64,000 nt of DNA from an uncultured Lachnospiraceae bacterium (GTDB lineage: Bacteria > Bacillota > Clostridia > Lachnospirales > Lachnospiraceae): assembly GCA_902770965.1 (NCBI GenBank), contig CACXUY010000008.1:1-64000 (forward strand), in the 5' to 3' direction. Position 1 is the first letter of the stretch, and the number at the start of each line of letters is the position of its first letter. Shown here one piece after another: positions 1 through 7,174 of the stretch. Both the position numbers and the translations under genes were made by a program. The notes under the pieces were generated by a model, which searched no databases, was not told the DNA's origin, and was given only the letters and a program-made list of their open reading frames with translations.

Positions 1-297
1 TCTCCCGCATGTTCACAGAGCGTCACAGTATGTTATACCTTTTTTAGTAGGTAAAAACAAGAGAGAATACATTAAAAGAGTCTTAAGGAATCTTAAGGAA
101 AAATATTGAAGAACTGTATAGACTGTGCTTGTAAGTCAGATATTGACGCGGCGAAGCTATCATCAATAGAGGAGGATAATTCATCCTTGTTAGCATTTGA
201 AACAAGGATGGGCATGGACATAGCCGAAAGATAATAATTATTGCCCTAAAGCATTGTCATAAATCCGATAAAAACTACATAAGCCGATAGATAGTCG

Positions 298-326
298 TTG
301 AGGAGAAACGGTATTTGTGATAAAAT
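298..326 (+). promoter_or_regulatory. Candidate promoter of the DUF3990 cassette
   Basis: TTGAGG (298-303) and TAAAAT (321-326) are separated by 17 bases. A MITE-like element begins at the next base, and its target duplication (GATAAAAT) includes this -10 hexamer, so the insertion may have altered the promoter. In the rest of bases 1-297 I see no gene or clear structure. Confidence 0.4.
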
Positions 327-402
327 ATAATTATTCAGCACCGCTGACCTCCCCTCAACGAGGGATGCGCAGTATTCAGAGTTCGGGGTGCCGAATAAAT
401 AC
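327..402 (-). repeat. MITE-like palindromic element, deleted copy
   Basis: A 76-base element whose ends are inverted repeats (ATAATTATTCAGC on the left, GCCGAATAAATAC on the right). It is flanked by the direct repeat GATAAAAT (319-326 and 403-410), as expected for a target-site duplication. Read on the minus strand it matches the left part of the full-length copy at 4460-4624, with the centre missing. Confidence 0.8.
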
Positions 403-482
403 GATAAAATGAGCTGTAGTGTGAAAGATTTCGGACTGATGTTAAAAGCTTGCCTTTTGCCAAAGATTTGAGGAGGTGTGTG

Positions 483-698
483 ATGGATAAGAAGACATTG
501 GAGTTTACTGTTTTCCTGATTCATGCACTGGCAGATGACTGGAAGAGACCATATAGGACGGTGTATCAGGCGTTGAATGAATCAGGAATTCTGGACAGTT
601 ACATTTTGCCTTGCTATGATGTGCTGCACACACAGGGCAGACAGTATCTCGTGGAGGATATTACCGCATTTGTAAGGGAAAAAGGAGTGACCGTATGA
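483..698 (+). CDS. DUF3791 family protein
   Basis: A 71-residue protein, first gene of a three-gene cassette. The sequence from LEFTVFLIHALADDW to ILPCYDVLHTQG fits the small DUF3791 family, which is typically encoded next to DUF3990 genes. No enzymatic motif is visible. The start at 483 follows AGGAGGTGTG at a good distance. Its stop codon overlaps the ATG of the next gene (ATGA at 695), so the two are probably translationally coupled. The partner pairing suggests a regulatory, stabilising or antitoxin-like role for this small protein, but that is inference from context. Family assignment is from recalled motifs. Confidence 0.7.
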   Translation: MDKKTLEFTVFLIHALADDWKRPYRTVYQALNESGILDSYILPCYDVLHTQGRQYLVEDITAFVREKGVTV

Positions 699-1174
699 TT
701 GTGTATCATGGGACAACAATGGAAATACAAAAGCCTGATATCAAGCATTCAAAGGCACACCTGGATTTTGGTAGAGGGTTTTATACGACAACCTTTCCGA
801 AACAGGCGGAGAGATGGGCCTTCAGAAAAGGCTTGCGTCTTTCTAAGCCGGCCGTAGTTAATGTTTATGAAATTGGCGATATGTCTAAATATCGGGTGAA
901 AAGGTTCGGGGATACTGACATGGAGTGGCTGCAGTTTATAGTCGCTTGCCGCAATGGAAAAGATATTTACCAGGATTATGATACGGTTATCGGAAATGTT
1001 GCCGATGACGACGTGTTCAAGTGTGTGAATATGTTCATGGATGGAATCTGGGATGAAGAAAGGACACTGAAGGAGATAAACTATTTTAAGAAGAACGATC
1101 AGATTGCATTTTTGACACAGGAAATTATAGACGGCATAGTTGTGTTCAAGTATTCTTATGAGGTGAAGTCATGA
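695..1174 (+). CDS. DUF3990 protein, ADP-ribosyltransferase-like
   Basis: A 159-residue protein. It opens with IVYHGTTMEIQKPD, followed by DFGRGFYTTTFPKQAERWA, the signature of the DUF3990 family. The HGT strand and the GRGFY segment recall the NAD-binding core of ADP-ribosyltransferase folds, so transfer of ADP-ribose to a cell target is a reasonable hypothesis, not a demonstrated activity. It overlaps both neighbours by 4 bases (ATGA junctions at 695 and 1171), so all three proteins are likely made from one message in fixed ratio. No signal peptide or membrane segment is seen. A toxin-antitoxin or defence role would fit a compact cassette of this kind but cannot be shown from sequence. Confidence 0.75.
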   Translation: MIVYHGTTMEIQKPDIKHSKAHLDFGRGFYTTTFPKQAERWAFRKGLRLSKPAVVNVYEIGDMSKYRVKRFGDTDMEWLQFIVACRNGKDIYQDYDTVIGNVADDDVFKCVNMFMDGIWDEERTLKEINYFKKNDQIAFLTQEIIDGIVVFKYSYEVKS

Positions 1175-1398
1175 TAGAGAAGGATGTACTTGATAGAATG
1201 TATAAAGAACTCTTAGAAGAGAAGATTATAAATCAGCTTGCAGAGACAAAAGGTATTCCGATTCGACAGGCTATGGATTTATATTATCGAAGCATGTTGT
1301 CGCAGCAGATTTTTGAAGGCAGCTATGGAATAGAGAATATGGATTACAGATATCTGGTGCAGGATCTGATTGAGAATGAGCCAGAGCTGTTTTGCTGA
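1171..1398 (+). CDS. Small DUF3990-associated protein
   Basis: A 75-residue acidic protein, third gene of the overlapping cassette; ATG at 1171 overlaps the previous stop. The segment IPIRQAMDLYYRSMLSQQ reads as a helical region of the type seen in small partner proteins of DUF3990 genes, and the C-terminal YRYLVQDLIENEPEL resembles the end of DUF3791-like proteins. No catalytic motif. I do not recognise a named function. A structured repeat begins about 20 bases after the stop. Confidence 0.6.
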   Translation: MIEKDVLDRMYKELLEEKIINQLAETKGIPIRQAMDLYYRSMLSQQIFEGSYGIENMDYRYLVQDLIENEPELFC

Positions 1399-1420
1399 GG
1401 TGTTTAATGAATCAGAAAAG

Positions 1421-1567
1421 ACGGACAACCGGTATGAACACGGGCTCGCGCAGCGGGAGGAAAGTGCGAATACCGGTTGAGCGTGGCGGGAGTGCGAAGC
1501 ACGGAGCCACGCGGAGACTTATAAAGTATGGTTGTGCCAAACTTGGCATGTAGGTTTCCTTAATTAT
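1421..1567 (+). repeat. Three-hairpin repeat B, copy 1
   Basis: About 147 bases that recur at 10640-10792 on the other strand with roughly 90 percent identity by eye. Three hairpins follow one another: ACCGGTAT/ATACCGGT (1428-1477), GCGTGGC/GCCACGC with an inner GTGC-GCAC (1481-1512), and TGCCAA/TTGGCA (1535-1548). It lies between the DUF3990 cassette and the rhomboid-like gene. It may be a mobile palindromic repeat or a structured RNA. The remainder of the gap (1568-1805) shows no gene. Confidence 0.7.
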
Positions 1568-1805
1568 TGTGAGGGGAATTAGTGGGAGTATTGGGAAAAG
1601 CACATGAAACCTCGTGTTCCTTGACAAAGTGCCTTTGCGCTTCTAAAATGTCATTATTGCACAAAAATCGTTTGCGGAGCAATCTGCAGGACGTTATATG
1701 CGCGGTGGTGATTGCGGCATAAGCATGCAGATTCGTTGCATATGACCCACTTGTATCACATGAATCACAAATAAGTACAAAAAAACCATATGAAAGGAAC
1801 GTTAG

Positions 1806-2669
1806 ATGAAATTCATAGATAAACTAGAGAGGCGTTTTGGCAGGTACGCGATCCATAACCTGATGCTCTATATGGTCATCATCTTTGCCATCGGGCTTGT
1901 TATCCAGATGATGTCTCCGATGATTTATGTACAGTACCTGATGCTGGATCCGGCTGCCGTGCTGAAGGGCCAGGTCTGGCGGCTGGTGACCTTCCTGCTA
2001 TTCCCGCCAAGCACAGATATCATCTGGTGCGCCCTCCTCTGCTATATTTACTTCAGTATCGGGACATCGCTTGAGAGGCTGTGGGGCGCTTTCCGTTTCA
2101 ACCTCTACATCCTTGTCGGCATACTCGCGATGATCATAGGCATCTTCGTCTGCTACTTTATCTGGGGGGCGAACGCAAGCTTCTACTCATTTGGAATGGC
2201 CAATAACCTCTGGCTCTCGATGCTGCTCGCCATGGCCGCCATGTTCCCTGACGCGCAGTTCATGCTGATGTTCATCATCCCCATCAAAGCAAAATGGATC
2301 GGCTACGTATACGCGGCGACCATGCTGTACGAGTTCATCAGAACAGACGGGACCGGCAGGGTCATGCTCATCATGTCCATTTTGAACTTCCTTATATTCT
2401 TCTTCCTCACGAGGGACATCAGAGATTCCGTGAAGCGGACTATGAGGAAAAGAGATTTTCGGAAGAGCATGCAGAAGGGAAATATTGAGTTTCGTTCCGC
2501 TCCCGGACATGCGAGGCATCGCTGCGCGGTGTGCGGCAGGACGGAGCTGGATGACCCGAAGCTGGAGTTCCGCTACTGCTCCCGCTGCGATGGGAACTAT
2601 GAATATTGCATGGATCATCTGTACACGCACGTCCATGTGATAAATCCTGATAAGACCGCGCAGAACTGA
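1806..2669 (+). CDS. Rhomboid-like membrane protein with zinc ribbon
   Basis: A 287-residue integral membrane protein with about six hydrophobic segments in residues 20-200, arranged as in the rhomboid family (GQVWRLVTFLLFPP after the first helix, then FPDAQFMLMFIIPIKAKW). The usual rhomboid catalytic GxSG is not visible; the corresponding region reads SFYSFGMANNLW. It may therefore be an inactive, pseudoprotease-type member. The C-terminal tail (about 235-280) carries CAVCGRTE and CSRCDGNYEYC, a likely cytosolic zinc ribbon. The start follows GAAAGGAACGTTAG. The gene stands alone. Its final codons and stop are the first unit of a downstream degenerate repeat. Confidence 0.75.
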   Translation: MKFIDKLERRFGRYAIHNLMLYMVIIFAIGLVIQMMSPMIYVQYLMLDPAAVLKGQVWRLVTFLLFPPSTDIIWCALLCYIYFSIGTSLERLWGAFRFNLYILVGILAMIIGIFVCYFIWGANASFYSFGMANNLWLSMLLAMAAMFPDAQFMLMFIIPIKAKWIGYVYAATMLYEFIRTDGTGRVMLIMSILNFLIFFFLTRDIRDSVKRTMRKRDFRKSMQKGNIEFRSAPGHARHRCAVCGRTELDDPKLEFRYCSRCDGNYEYCMDHLYTHVHVINPDKTAQN

Positions 2670-2806
2670 GCTCATGCGTTCAGCTGTCTTACAAGATTGA
2701 AGCATTGGCTTATAGTCAGACCGCGCAGAATTGAATCCGGCGCAGTTCTTCAGTTGTAGGACAAAACAAAAGCGAAGAAGTATAGTCAGACCGCACAGAA
2801 TTGAAT
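2649..2806 (+). repeat. Stop-codon-anchored repeat after the rhomboid gene
   Basis: Three degenerate copies, 62-70 bases apart, start at 2649, about 2711 and about 2781. Each holds a variant of AGACCGCGCAGAACTGA. In the first copy this is the real end and stop codon of the gene (stop 2667-2669); the later copies lie in non-coding DNA before the next gene. Confidence 0.7.
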
Positions 2807-2852
2807 CTAGGCTTTAGTACGAAGAAAATAAAAGAGCATCGGAGGAATAACG

Positions 2853-4142
2853 ATGGACAAGAGACCATTTGTCACAAAAGCACAGCTGGACGAGATCGTC
2901 AAGACATACCCGACGCCTTTTCATTTGTACGACGAGAAAGGTATCCGTGAAAATGCCATGCGGGTCAAGGAGGCGTTCGCCTGGAACCACGGCTACAAGG
3001 AATATTTCGCCGTGAAGGCCACGCCGAATCCTTACCTTATCAGCCTGTTGGGCGAGATGGGCATAGGCTGCGACTGTTCATCCTTCACTGAGCTGATGCT
3101 GGCGAAGGCCTGCGGCATCACCGGCCATGACATCATGTTTTCTTCAAATGATACTCCGGCGGAGGACATGAGATATGCCGCCGAGCTCGGAGCCATAATC
3201 AATCTGGATGATTTTACGATGATCGACTTCCTTGAGGAGACTGCCGGGATACCTGAGACGGTTTGCTGCCGCTATAATCCGGGCGGTTTCTTCGAATTCG
3301 GCAACGGCATCATGGACAATCCGGGTGATTCCAAATACGGTATGACCGAGGCGCAGCTCTTCAAGGCCTATGAGATCCTTCAGAAAAAGGGCGCGAAAAA
3401 GTTCGGCATCCATGCCTTCCTCGCCAGCAACACCGTGTCGGATGACTATTATCCCACTCTGTCAGAGGAGCTTTTTACTCTCGTGGTCAGGATCAAGAAG
3501 GAGACCGGCGCGGATATGCGCTTCATCAACCTTTCCGGCGGCGTGGGCATACCCTACCGTCCCGACCAGCGGCCGAACAACATTTTCAACATCGGCGATG
3601 GCGTGAAAAAGGTCTATGACAGGATATTGAGGCCCGCAGGACTCGGCGACGTCGCTATATTTACCGAGATGGGACGCTTCATGCTCGGTCCTTACGGCTG
3701 CCTTGTGACACGCGCGATCCACGAGAAGCATATATATAAGGAATATATCGGGGTCGATGCCTGCGCGGCTGACCTGATGCGCCCCGCGATGTATGGAGCT
3801 TACCATCATATCACTGTCATGGGCAAGGAAGATTGGAACTGCGACCACGAGTATGACGTGACAGGATCGCTGTGCGAGAACAATGACAAATTCGCGGTGG
3901 ACAGGATGCTTCCGAAGGTTGACATGGGAGATTTGTTGGTGATCCATGACACCGGCGCGCATGGTTCGTCCATGGGTTACAATTATAACGGCAAACTGCG
4001 GTCCGCGGAGCTTCTCCTCAAGGAGGACGGTTCCGTGCAGATGATTCGCAGGGCAGAGACGCCCAGAGACCTTTTCGCTGTATATGATTTCTCGGGGTAT
4101 GATTTCCCGTTCGAGGACGCGGACAGGCTGTGCCGTAAATGA
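2853..4142 (+). CDS. lysA: Diaminopimelate decarboxylase-type enzyme
   Basis: A 429-residue PLP-dependent decarboxylase of fold type III (alanine-racemase barrel). The PLP lysine is in YFAVKATPNP near residue 53. The phosphate-binding region reads LSGGVGIPYRP, the specificity-loop region EMGRFMLGPYG, and the second active-site cysteine region GSLCENNDKF. It is expected to convert meso-diaminopimelate to lysine in the cytosol; length and motifs fit LysA. Related subfamilies act on other amino-acid substrates, so specificity is inferred. The start at 2853 follows ATCGGAGGAATAACG. It is a single-gene unit with a terminator-like hairpin about 100 bases downstream. Confidence 0.85.
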   Translation: MDKRPFVTKAQLDEIVKTYPTPFHLYDEKGIRENAMRVKEAFAWNHGYKEYFAVKATPNPYLISLLGEMGIGCDCSSFTELMLAKACGITGHDIMFSSNDTPAEDMRYAAELGAIINLDDFTMIDFLEETAGIPETVCCRYNPGGFFEFGNGIMDNPGDSKYGMTEAQLFKAYEILQKKGAKKFGIHAFLASNTVSDDYYPTLSEELFTLVVRIKKETGADMRFINLSGGVGIPYRPDQRPNNIFNIGDGVKKVYDRILRPAGLGDVAIFTEMGRFMLGPYGCLVTRAIHEKHIYKEYIGVDACAADLMRPAMYGAYHHITVMGKEDWNCDHEYDVTGSLCENNDKFAVDRMLPKVDMGDLLVIHDTGAHGSSMGYNYNGKLRSAELLLKEDGSVQMIRRAETPRDLFAVYDFSGYDFPFEDADRLCRK

Positions 4143-4241
4143 TATGCACGGATGATTATTTGCTTGGCATACAAGTGATGAGGGCATAATAGGTGAGAGC
4201 ATAAGCGTTGATTGTACAATTGTTGGGAGACAGAGGGTTTG

Positions 4242-4290
4242 CCATGCTTCGTGCCTTTGCGAGGCATGGTGTATCCTCTTTTTTATGCAC
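4242..4290 (+). terminator. Terminator-like hairpin after lysA
   Basis: CCATGCTT pairs with AGGCATGG (one G-T pair), followed after a short gap by CTCTTTTTT. Its position about 100 bases past lysA fits an intrinsic terminator. Confidence 0.5.
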
Positions 4291-4345
4291 AGCGGTACCT
4301 GCTTAGCTTATCCTCTTTTTTATGCACAGCGATACCTGCTTAGCA
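4272..4345 (+). repeat. 37-bp tandem duplication
   Basis: Two adjacent units (4272-4308 and 4309-4345), each starting TATCCTCTTTTTTATGCACA and differing at about two bases. The unit includes the T-tract of the lysA terminator. No gene is seen between 4143 and 4710 apart from this, the MITE copy and the recA promoter. Confidence 0.8.
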
Positions 4346-4459
4346 TATCCTTGTTACATTTTTTGGAAAAACAAGCCTGTAACTGGCATTTTTGCCGACA
4401 AAATGTTACATCTGTCGTTGCAGCATTGACACAGTACAGACTTAAAGCTAAAATTAGCG

Positions 4460-4624
4460 GTAATTATTCAGCACCCCGGACTCGGGATGTTGCGCATCCC
4501 TCGTTGTGGGGCGACCAGAGGCGCTGCGCGCCTTGTCCGCCCCAAGATAACTGTTATAATACGTCCGAAGTGCAAGCACTTCGTCCTGTATTCTGACAGT
4601 TATCTTGGGGCGCTGCATAATTAT
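4460..4624 (+). repeat. MITE-like element, full-length copy
   Basis: A 165-base element with terminal inverted repeats (GTAATTATTCAGC and GCTGCATAATTAT). Exact 9-base direct repeats AAATTAGCG flank it at 4451-4459 and 4625-4633, the signature of transposition. Inside are further palindromes: CTCGGGATG...GCATCCCTCG and a long inner stem in which CGCCCCAAGATAACTG pairs with CAGTTATCTTGGGGCG. No coding capacity. It sits immediately upstream of the recA promoter. Confidence 0.88.
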
Positions 4625-4643
4625 AAATTAGCGCAAAAGCCTG

Positions 4644-4672
4644 TTGACAAGATTAAGAAGAAGGGTTATCAT
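4644..4672 (+). promoter_or_regulatory. recA promoter
   Basis: TTGACA (4644-4649) and TATCAT (4667-4672) with 17 bases between. Transcription would start near 4679, just before the LexA box. Confidence 0.75.
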
Positions 4673-4684
4673 TGTAGACATAAA

Positions 4685-4698
4685 CGAACATGTGTTCG
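4685..4698 (+). promoter_or_regulatory. LexA (SOS) operator of recA
   Basis: CGAACATGTGTTCG is a perfect match to the Gram-positive SOS box CGAAC-N4-GTTCG. It lies about 13 bases after the -10 element and 2 bases before the recA ribosome site, so bound LexA would block early transcription. Confidence 0.9.
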
Positions 4699-4710
4699 AT
4701 GGAGGACGAT

Positions 4711-5742
4711 ATGATTAAGGAAGAAAGACTGAAGGCATTGGACGCGGCGGTAAGCCAGATAGAGAAGGCCTACGGCAAGGGAGCCGTGATGAAGCTCGGC
4801 GATGAGAAGGCGAATATGAACATCGAGACGATCCCCACGGGGGCGCTCTCTCTTGATATAGCGCTTGGACTAGGAGGCATTCCCAAGGGGCGTATAGTAG
4901 AGATTTACGGTCCCGAGTCCAGCGGCAAGACTACGGTAGCGCTTCATATGATTGCCGAGGCACAGAAGAGGGACGGCATCGCGGGTTTCATAGATGCCGA
5001 GCATGCGCTTGACCCTGTATATGCCAGGAACATAGGCGTCGATATCGACAACCTCTACATATCACAGCCTGACAACGGAGAGCAGGCTCTTGAGATAGCG
5101 GAGACTATGGTCAGGTCGGGAGCTCTTGATATCATAGTCATTGACTCTGTCGCCGCCCTCGTGCCTAAGGCCGAGATAGACGGCGAGATGGGAGATGCCC
5201 AGGTGGGCTTGCAGGCCAGGCTCATGTCCAAGGCGCTCAGGAAGCTGACGGCGGTCATATCCAGATCGAACTGCGTGGTCATCTTTATTAACCAGCTGCG
5301 CGAGAAGGTGGGTGTTTTCTACGGCAACCCTGAGACAACGACCGGAGGCAGGGCACTGAAGTTCTACTCATCCGTCCGCCTTGACGTGCGCAAGACCGAG
5401 ATACTCAAGCAGGGCGGCGAGCCCATAGGCAACCGCGTCCGCATCAAGGTTGTCAAGAATAAGATCGCCCCTCCTTTTAAGGAGGCCGAGTTCGACATCG
5501 TATACGGCAAGGGCATCACGAAGGAAGGCGATATCCTCGATCTCGCGGTCAAGGAGAACATAGTCGACAAGAGCGGCGCCTGGTTTGCGTACAACGGCGA
5601 GAAGATCGGGCAGGGACGTGAGAACGCCAAGGCTACGCTCAGAGCGAACCCTGTCATGCTTGAAGAGATAGAGAACAAGGTCAGGGAGCACTATGGGCTT
5701 CCCGCGCAGCACATCGCGTCAGCAACGGCAGATGCGGAGTAG
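4711..5742 (+). CDS. recA: Recombinase RecA
   Basis: A 343-residue RecA, the ATP-dependent strand-exchange protein that also triggers LexA self-cleavage. The Walker A motif GPESSGKTT lies at about residues 67-75; [21 protein letters not shown] carries Walker B and loop L1; [17 protein letters not shown] follows loop L2. The length is typical. The start at 4711 follows GGAGG with 5 bases between; an ATG at 4699 would overlap the ribosome site and is less likely. Regulation is visible: a consensus promoter and a perfect LexA box directly upstream. A terminator hairpin follows at about 5842. Confidence 0.98.
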   Translation: MIKEERLKALDAAVSQIEKAYGKGAVMKLGDEKANMNIETIPTGALSLDIALGLGGIPKGRIVEIYGPESSGKTTVALHMIAEAQKRDGIAGFIDAEHALDPVYARNIGVDIDNLYISQPDNGEQALEIAETMVRSGALDIIVIDSVAALVPKAEIDGEMGDAQVGLQARLMSKALRKLTAVISRSNCVVIFINQLREKVGVFYGNPETTTGGRALKFYSSVRLDVRKTEILKQGGEPIGNRVRIKVVKNKIAPPFKEAEFDIVYGKGITKEGDILDLAVKENIVDKSGAWFAYNGEKIGQGRENAKATLRANPVMLEEIENKVREHYGLPAQHIASATADAE

Positions 5743-5841
5743 GGGAGGTCAGACAGCAGCAATACGCCGATAAGCTGCAGTAAGGCTCGCATAGGCTGAT
5801 GGCTTATATGCATGTCACGCTTAGAGCATACATATAGTAAG

Positions 5842-5881
5842 CGGCTTCACTGGATCGTTTCTGTTCCTGTGAAGCCGTTTA
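5842..5881 (+). terminator. recA terminator
   Basis: CGGCTTCAC (5842-5850) pairs with GTGAAGCCG (5869-5877), followed by a short T run. Confidence 0.7.
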
Positions 5882-5943
5882 TCGTTATGCACAGGCTCGC
5901 GCAAGGAATTATCAGGGCTTTACCGGGCATGGGGCGCACGGCA

Positions 5944-5989
5944 TCCCGAATCTGTGGGTGCTGAATAGAGGCTGAATAGAGTTACGATA
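5944..5989. repeat. Remnant of the MITE-like family
   Basis: The stretch holds GGGTGCTGAATAGA and GCTGAATAGAGTTACGATA, which resemble the right terminal repeat of the elements at 4460 and 13630. The rest of the element is not recognisable. The remaining gap 5743-6004 holds the recA terminator and no gene. Confidence 0.4.
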
Positions 5990-6004
5990 TTTTAAAAAAA
6001 GTAC

Positions 6005-6033
6005 TTGCAAAATATACGGAGTTGAGTTATAGT
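6005..6033 (+). promoter_or_regulatory. tRNA-Gln promoter
   Basis: TTGCAA (6005-6010) and TATAGT (6028-6033), 17 bases apart and 19 bases upstream of the tRNA. Confidence 0.7.
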
Positions 6034-6051
6034 ATCTCTTGCGTTGATTAT

Positions 6052-6123
6052 TGGGCTATCGCCAAACGGTAAGGCAACGGACTCTGACTCCGTCATTTCA
6101 AGGTTCGAATCCTTGTAGCCCAG
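6052..6123 (+). tRNA. tRNA-Gln (anticodon CTG)
   Basis: A 72-nt cloverleaf. The acceptor arm TGGGCTA (6052-6058) pairs with TAGCCCA (6116-6122). The anticodon arm ACGGA-CTCTGAC-TCCGT has CTG in the loop and reads CAG codons. The T arm AAGGTTCGAATCCTT is canonical. CCA is not encoded. Confidence 0.95.
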
Positions 6124-6241
6124 CTTATGCGACCACATTGAGCACCAGGCGGTGACGATGCGGTCGCATTTTTCTTTAACATGTCGCAGTCGTTTATGTA
6201 TGCGGGCATCATTGCCGAAGTATTCGGAGGTAAAGCAGCGT

Positions 6242-7072
6242 ATGTATATTATTAGAAAGAGAGTGGCTTACAGCGAGATTGATTCAAGCGGCCGCATGAC
6301 GATACCAGCCATCCTTGATAGCTTGCAGGATTGCGCGACCTTCCATTCACAGGATGTGGGGATAACGCTCGATTGGCTTATGAGAGAACACCTCGCATGG
6401 GTGACGGCTTCCTGGCGCCTTAAGATCAGCAGATTCCCGGTGTTTGGCGAGGAGCTTGAGATAGAGACGAGACCTTATAAGCTCGCGCACTCGATTGGTA
6501 AAAGAGCTTTTGAAATACGCGTGCATGGCGGCGAGAGGGACGGCGAAAATGGGGAAAGCCTCATACTGGCTGATTCCCAGTGGGTGTTCTCAGACGTCCT
6601 GAATGGAAAGAATGTGAACCTTCCGGCTGATTTTGTAGACCGCTTTGGTATAGACGAGTCTTTCCCTGGGAGCATTTCTCCCAGAAGACGGCTGAAGACT
6701 GCCACGGACATGGAAGCCCATGAGCCATTTATTGTCGGAGTGGGGCAGCTTGACACGAACAATCATGTAAATAACGTCCAGTACGTTCGTGCGGCTCTGC
6801 CATATTTTCCACAAGATATTCACGAATTCATGATAGAATACCGAAGGTCGGCGCATTTGGGTGATGTAATAATACCGAAGACGGCCGATATAGCTGATAT
6901 AGCTGAGAAAACGGTCGATGCAAATCTTGGGTCGGCTGATTTGGATGTGAGGACAGCTGGAAAAGGCGCAAATACTTCTGGTACAGGTGCGGGGAGGGTT
7001 GGCCAGTATGCAAGGCTCATATCTCTTGATGCCGCAGACGGTAAACCATACGTAATTATGGAAGTCCGATGA
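6242..7072 (+). CDS. Acyl-ACP thioesterase
   Basis: A 276-residue thioesterase of the plant FatA/FatB-like bacterial family, made of two hot-dog domains. The first opens with RVAYSEIDSSGRMTIPAILDSLQDC. The second contains the catalytic DTNNHVNNVQYV (Asn and His) near residues 170-182. It releases free fatty acids from acyl carrier protein in the cytosol. An odd low-complexity insert (about residues 222-257, rich in D, A, G and T) interrupts the last domain. The start at 6242 follows CGGAGGTAAAGCAGCGT. It lies 118 bases after tRNA-Gln with no terminator recognised between them. The stop codon is the first base of a 13-bp tandem repeat. Confidence 0.85.
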   Translation: MYIIRKRVAYSEIDSSGRMTIPAILDSLQDCATFHSQDVGITLDWLMREHLAWVTASWRLKISRFPVFGEELEIETRPYKLAHSIGKRAFEIRVHGGERDGENGESLILADSQWVFSDVLNGKNVNLPADFVDRFGIDESFPGSISPRRRLKTATDMEAHEPFIVGVGQLDTNNHVNNVQYVRAALPYFPQDIHEFMIEYRRSAHLGDVIIPKTADIADIAEKTVDANLGSADLDVRTAGKGANTSGTGAGRVGQYARLISLDAADGKPYVIMEVR

Positions 7073-7147
7073 GGAAGCGTTATAAGGAAGTGCCATAAGT
7101 AAATGCTATAAAGAAGTGCCATAAGAAATTGGTATAAGGAAGTGCGA
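7070..7147 (+). repeat. 13-bp tandem repeat starting at a stop codon
   Basis: Six contiguous units of 13 bases with consensus TAAGGAAGTGCCA. The first unit, TGAGGAAGCGTTA, begins exactly with the thioesterase stop codon. The array fills almost the whole gap to the cvfB ribosome site. Confidence 0.88.
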
Positions 7148-7174
7148 CGAGCATGTGTTGAGGAGGTGCCATAT

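Noticed and set aside
4285-4596. A frame of about 100 codons upstream of recA
   Set aside because: It consists of the 37-bp duplication, terminator T-tracts and the MITE element, with no ribosome site.
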